Source: Syntrophaceae bacterium UBA5619
GTDB taxonomy: Bacteria; Desulfobacterota; Syntrophia; Syntrophales; UBA5619
Reading direction: 5' to 3'
Assembly (NCBI GenBank): GCA_002424545.1
Contig: DIKL01000056.1
Coordinates: 1-17,945 of the forward strand
DNA: 17,945 nucleotides
Position numbers and translations under genes: made by a program. The stretch's first letter is position 1. Every line of letters starts with the position of its first letter. Positions 15,958-17,945 of this stretch are shown in pieces. The notes under the pieces were generated by a model. It saw only the letters and a list, made by a program, of their open reading frames with translations. It was not told the origin of the DNA and searched no databases.

Positions 15958-17025
15958 ATGCACGCGTATCGCATCGCCGCCATCCCCGCCGACGGGATCG
16001 GGACGGAGGTTCTCCCCGCGGGAATCCATGTGCTGGAGACCCTTCAGAAACGCGCGGGAAACTTCCGGATGACCTTCGAGACCTTTCCCTGGGGGTGCAA
16101 CTACTACCACGCCCACGGGCGGCTGATGCCCGAGGACGGCCTGAAAACCCTTCAAGCCTTTGATGCCATCTATTTCGGCGCCGTCGGTCACCCTTCCGTT
16201 CCCGACCACATCTCCCTGTGGGGACTTCGCCTCCCCATCTGCCAGGGCTTCGATCAATACGCCAACGTCCGTCCCGCCCGGATCCTGCCGGGCGTCCGCA
16301 GCCCGCTGACGGACCGCGGTCCTGGGGATCTGGATTGGGTCATCGTCCGCGAGAATACGGAAGGGGAATACGCCGGCGTCGGGGGAAGGGCCCATCAGGG
16401 ACATGCGGAAGAGGTGGGGATGGAGGTGGCCGTCTTCACCCGCACCGGGGTCTCGCGGATCATGCGGTTCGCCTTCGAATTGGCGCGGAAGCGGCCGCGG
16501 CGCCTGCTCACGCTGGTGACCAAGTCCAACGCCCAGCGCCACGGCATGGTCCTCTGGGACGAGATTTTCGCGGCAACCGCCGCCGACTATCCCGACGTCG
16601 CGACGGACCGGATGCTGGTCGATGCGGCCACGACCCGGATGGTCCTCCGGCCGGAAACCCTGGATGTCCTGGTGGCCACGAACCTCCATGCGGACATCCT
16701 CTCCGATCTGGCGGCGGCCCTCTCGGGGAGTCTGGGGATGGGGGCAACGGCCAACCTGAATCCGGAGCGGAAGTACCCGTCCATGTTTGAACCGATCCAC
16801 GGTTCCGCCTTCGACATCATGGGAAAAGGCATCGCCAACCCCTTCGGAACCTTCTGGTCGGCCGTGCTGATGCTTGAGCATCTGGGAGAGAAGGCGGCGG
16901 CTCTTCTCATGGAGGCCATTGAAACGGTCACGGCCCGCGGAGAGTTCATGCCGGCGGACCTGGGAGGGCGAGCGACCACCAGGGAAGTGACGGACGCCGT
17001 CTGCGCAGCACTGACAGCACTTTAA
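15958..17025 (+). CDS. Tartrate dehydrogenase/decarboxylase or D-malate dehydrogenase
   Basis: NAD- and Mn2+/Mg2+-dependent beta-decarboxylating dehydrogenase of the isocitrate/isopropylmalate family, TtuC/DmlA branch. It is expected to oxidise tartrate isomers (yielding oxaloglycolate or glycerate) and/or D-malate (yielding pyruvate). The 355-aa sequence shows AAIPADGIGTEVLP at the N-terminus, FDAIYFGAVGHP and DHISLWGLRL, and RENTEGEYAGVGGR with Tyr138. It also has catalytic Lys189 in TKSN, and metal-binding D222, D246 and D250 (HADILSD). The ANLNPERKYPSMFEPIHGSA and GIANPFGTFWSA segments are typical of DmlA/TtuC and distinguish it from leucine-biosynthetic LeuB. ATG at 15958 has AAGGAG five bases upstream. 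Which substrate predominates cannot be decided from the sequence. It probably belongs to the tct operon, since only a hairpin separates it from tctC. Confidence 0.88.
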   Translation: MHAYRIAAIPADGIGTEVLPAGIHVLETLQKRAGNFRMTFETFPWGCNYYHAHGRLMPEDGLKTLQAFDAIYFGAVGHPSVPDHISLWGLRLPICQGFDQYANVRPARILPGVRSPLTDRGPGDLDWVIVRENTEGEYAGVGGRAHQGHAEEVGMEVAVFTRTGVSRIMRFAFELARKRPRRLLTLVTKSNAQRHGMVLWDEIFAATAADYPDVATDRMLVDAATTRMVLRPETLDVLVATNLHADILSDLAAALSGSLGMGATANLNPERKYPSMFEPIHGSAFDIMGKGIANPFGTFWSAVLMLEHLGEKAAALLMEAIETVTARGEFMPADLGGRATTREVTDAVCAALTAL

Positions 17026-17115
17026 AGACGGCGGAGATTGTCGAGACCGGTCATTCATTGATAAATATGTGTCCTGCCTGATCGGCGGTTGATTTTCGAA
17101 TAGAGGCAAAAAGAG

Positions 17116-17945
17116 ATGCGTGAAATCCAGGGAAAAGCGGCCTGGGTCATCGGTGCGCTTTACGTCGGTTTCGCGGCCTGGTCGATCTACGGCGCCATTT
17201 GGCCCGTCGAGACCTATGCCTTTCGCATGATCCACATGGCCTTCATTTTCGCCTTGGCCTTCCTGGTTTACCCGTACAAGCCAAACGCCGGCCGCTGGAC
17301 GCTGGCGCCGGACTTGATTCTGGCGTTGCTGGGCGTCGCCACGATCGCCTACGCCTTCACGGATATGGATTCGTTTCTCCGCCGCTCCACCCTGCCGGAA
17401 CCCCTGGACATGTTCTTCGGAGTCGCGACGATTCTCCTTTTGCTGGAGATCTCCCGCCGCATGGTGGGCACCGTCTTTACGGTGGTCGTGATCGGCTTTC
17501 TGCTTTATATGATCTTCGGCCAGTACTTTCCGGACGTGATCTCCCACAAGGGCTATGACCTTGACCGGATCGTCGGCCACAGCTACATGACCCTCGAGGG
17601 GATCTTCGGCGTGCCGCTGTCGGTGAGTGTCTCCTTCGTCATGCTCTTCGTCGTCTACGGCACCTTTATGGACGTGGCCGGGGCGGGCAATTTCTGGTTG
17701 GATCTTTCCCTGGCGACGATGGGGCGACAGTCGGCCAGCGCCGGACGGGGCGCGGTGATCACCGCGGCGCTGCTGGGCGGACCGCAGGGAAGCGGCGTCG
17801 CCACGACGATGTCCGTCACGCCGATCATGTGGCCGATCCTCCAGAAGGCCGGCTACACCCCGAACATGGCCGCGGGGCTCATCGCCACCGGCGGGATCGG
17901 GGCGGTTCTCTCGCCGCCGCTGATGGGGGCGGCGGCCTTCCTGAT
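17116..17945 (+). CDS. TRAP transporter fused 4TM/12TM permease (5' part)
   Basis: The frame opens at ATG 17116 and runs off the window after 276 codons without a stop. Residues about 10-150 form the small DctQ-like/N-terminal membrane region, with the ILLLLEISRRMVG segment typical of fused TRAP permeases. From about 165 the DctM-like large domain begins, with GVPLSVSVSFVMLFVVYGTFMD, GRGAVITAALLGGPQGSGVATT, and TPNMAAGLIATGGIGAVLSPPLMGAAAFL, all hallmark sequences of the TRAP_fused family. A full-length protein would be about 600-700 aa, and a TAXI-type binding protein is usual next to it, presumably beyond the window. The ribosome site is weak (AGAGG nine bases upstream). It is 90 bp after the dehydrogenase gene, so it may be co-transcribed or have its own promoter. 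Confidence 0.9.
   Translation, partial: MREIQGKAAWVIGALYVGFAAWSIYGAIWPVETYAFRMIHMAFIFALAFLVYPYKPNAGRWTLAPDLILALLGVATIAYAFTDMDSFLRRSTLPEPLDMFFGVATILLLLEISRRMVGTVFTVVVIGFLLYMIFGQYFPDVISHKGYDLDRIVGHSYMTLEGIFGVPLSVSVSFVMLFVVYGTFMDVAGAGNFWLDLSLATMGRQSASAGRGAVITAALLGGPQGSGVATTMSVTPIMWPILQKAGYTPNMAAGLIATGGIGAVLSPPLMGAAAFL

Noticed and set aside
14971..17580. An 869-codon open frame on the minus strand opposite tctC, the dehydrogenase and the TRAP gene
   Set aside because: It spans three recognisable genes on the other strand and their spacers, with no motif of its own; it is a product of high G+C.

Overview
The window reads as part of a G+C-rich (roughly 60-65%) bacterial chromosome carrying ordinary housekeeping and catabolic operons. 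The gene mix suggests an anaerobe, most likely a Desulfobacterota / deltaproteobacterial (Syntrophales-like) lineage. The grounds are a chlamydia/spirochaete-style V-type ATPase operon, a multi-cluster ferredoxin protein and organic-acid transporters of the TTT and TRAP classes. This placement is an inference; there is no rRNA or other marker gene here.

Layout. (1) 1-785, plus strand: a YfcA-like TauE/SafE membrane protein in clearly lower-G+C DNA. (2) 786-1015: convergent spacer with no gene that I can support. (3) 1016-1555, minus strand: a hypoxanthine/deoxyinosine DNA glycosylase, separated by a gene-free stretch (1556-1757) from the operon upstream of it. (4) 1758-9317, minus strand: a complete seven-gene V-type ATPase operon in transcription order E, DUF2764, A, B, D, I, K. 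Genes abut or overlap by a few bases, except for 62-68 nt gaps around D. A degenerate second copy of the atpB 3' end lies between B and D. The K subunit carries the residues that ligate Na+ in the Enterococcus enzyme. (5) 9318-9590: a divergent control region with two facing promoters and three copies of a T-tract + GACCG element. (6) 9591-11248, plus strand: a cyclophilin-like-fold protein overlapping by one base with a winged-helix/cysteine-rich/2x[4Fe-4S] protein of unknown function. (7) 11276-17945: a tartrate-type catabolic locus. A D-tartrate dehydratase (minus) diverges from tctB-tctA-tctC, a tartrate/D-malate dehydrogenase, and the first 276 codons of a fused TRAP permease that runs off the window.

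How the parts work together. The V-ATPase couples ATP to cation movement across the membrane, probably Na+ from the K-subunit residues. The tct genes would import a di- or tricarboxylate. The two enzymes next to them suggest tartrate stereoisomers and/or D-malate, converted to oxaloacetate, pyruvate or glycerate. Intergenic hairpins on both sides of tctC may set the excess of binding protein over permease. The window contains no tRNA, rRNA, CRISPR array, insertion sequence or phage gene that I can see. I found no wholly new system; the least understood pair is the cyclophilin-like / iron-sulfur gene pair, and the oddest local structure is the atpB tail duplication.
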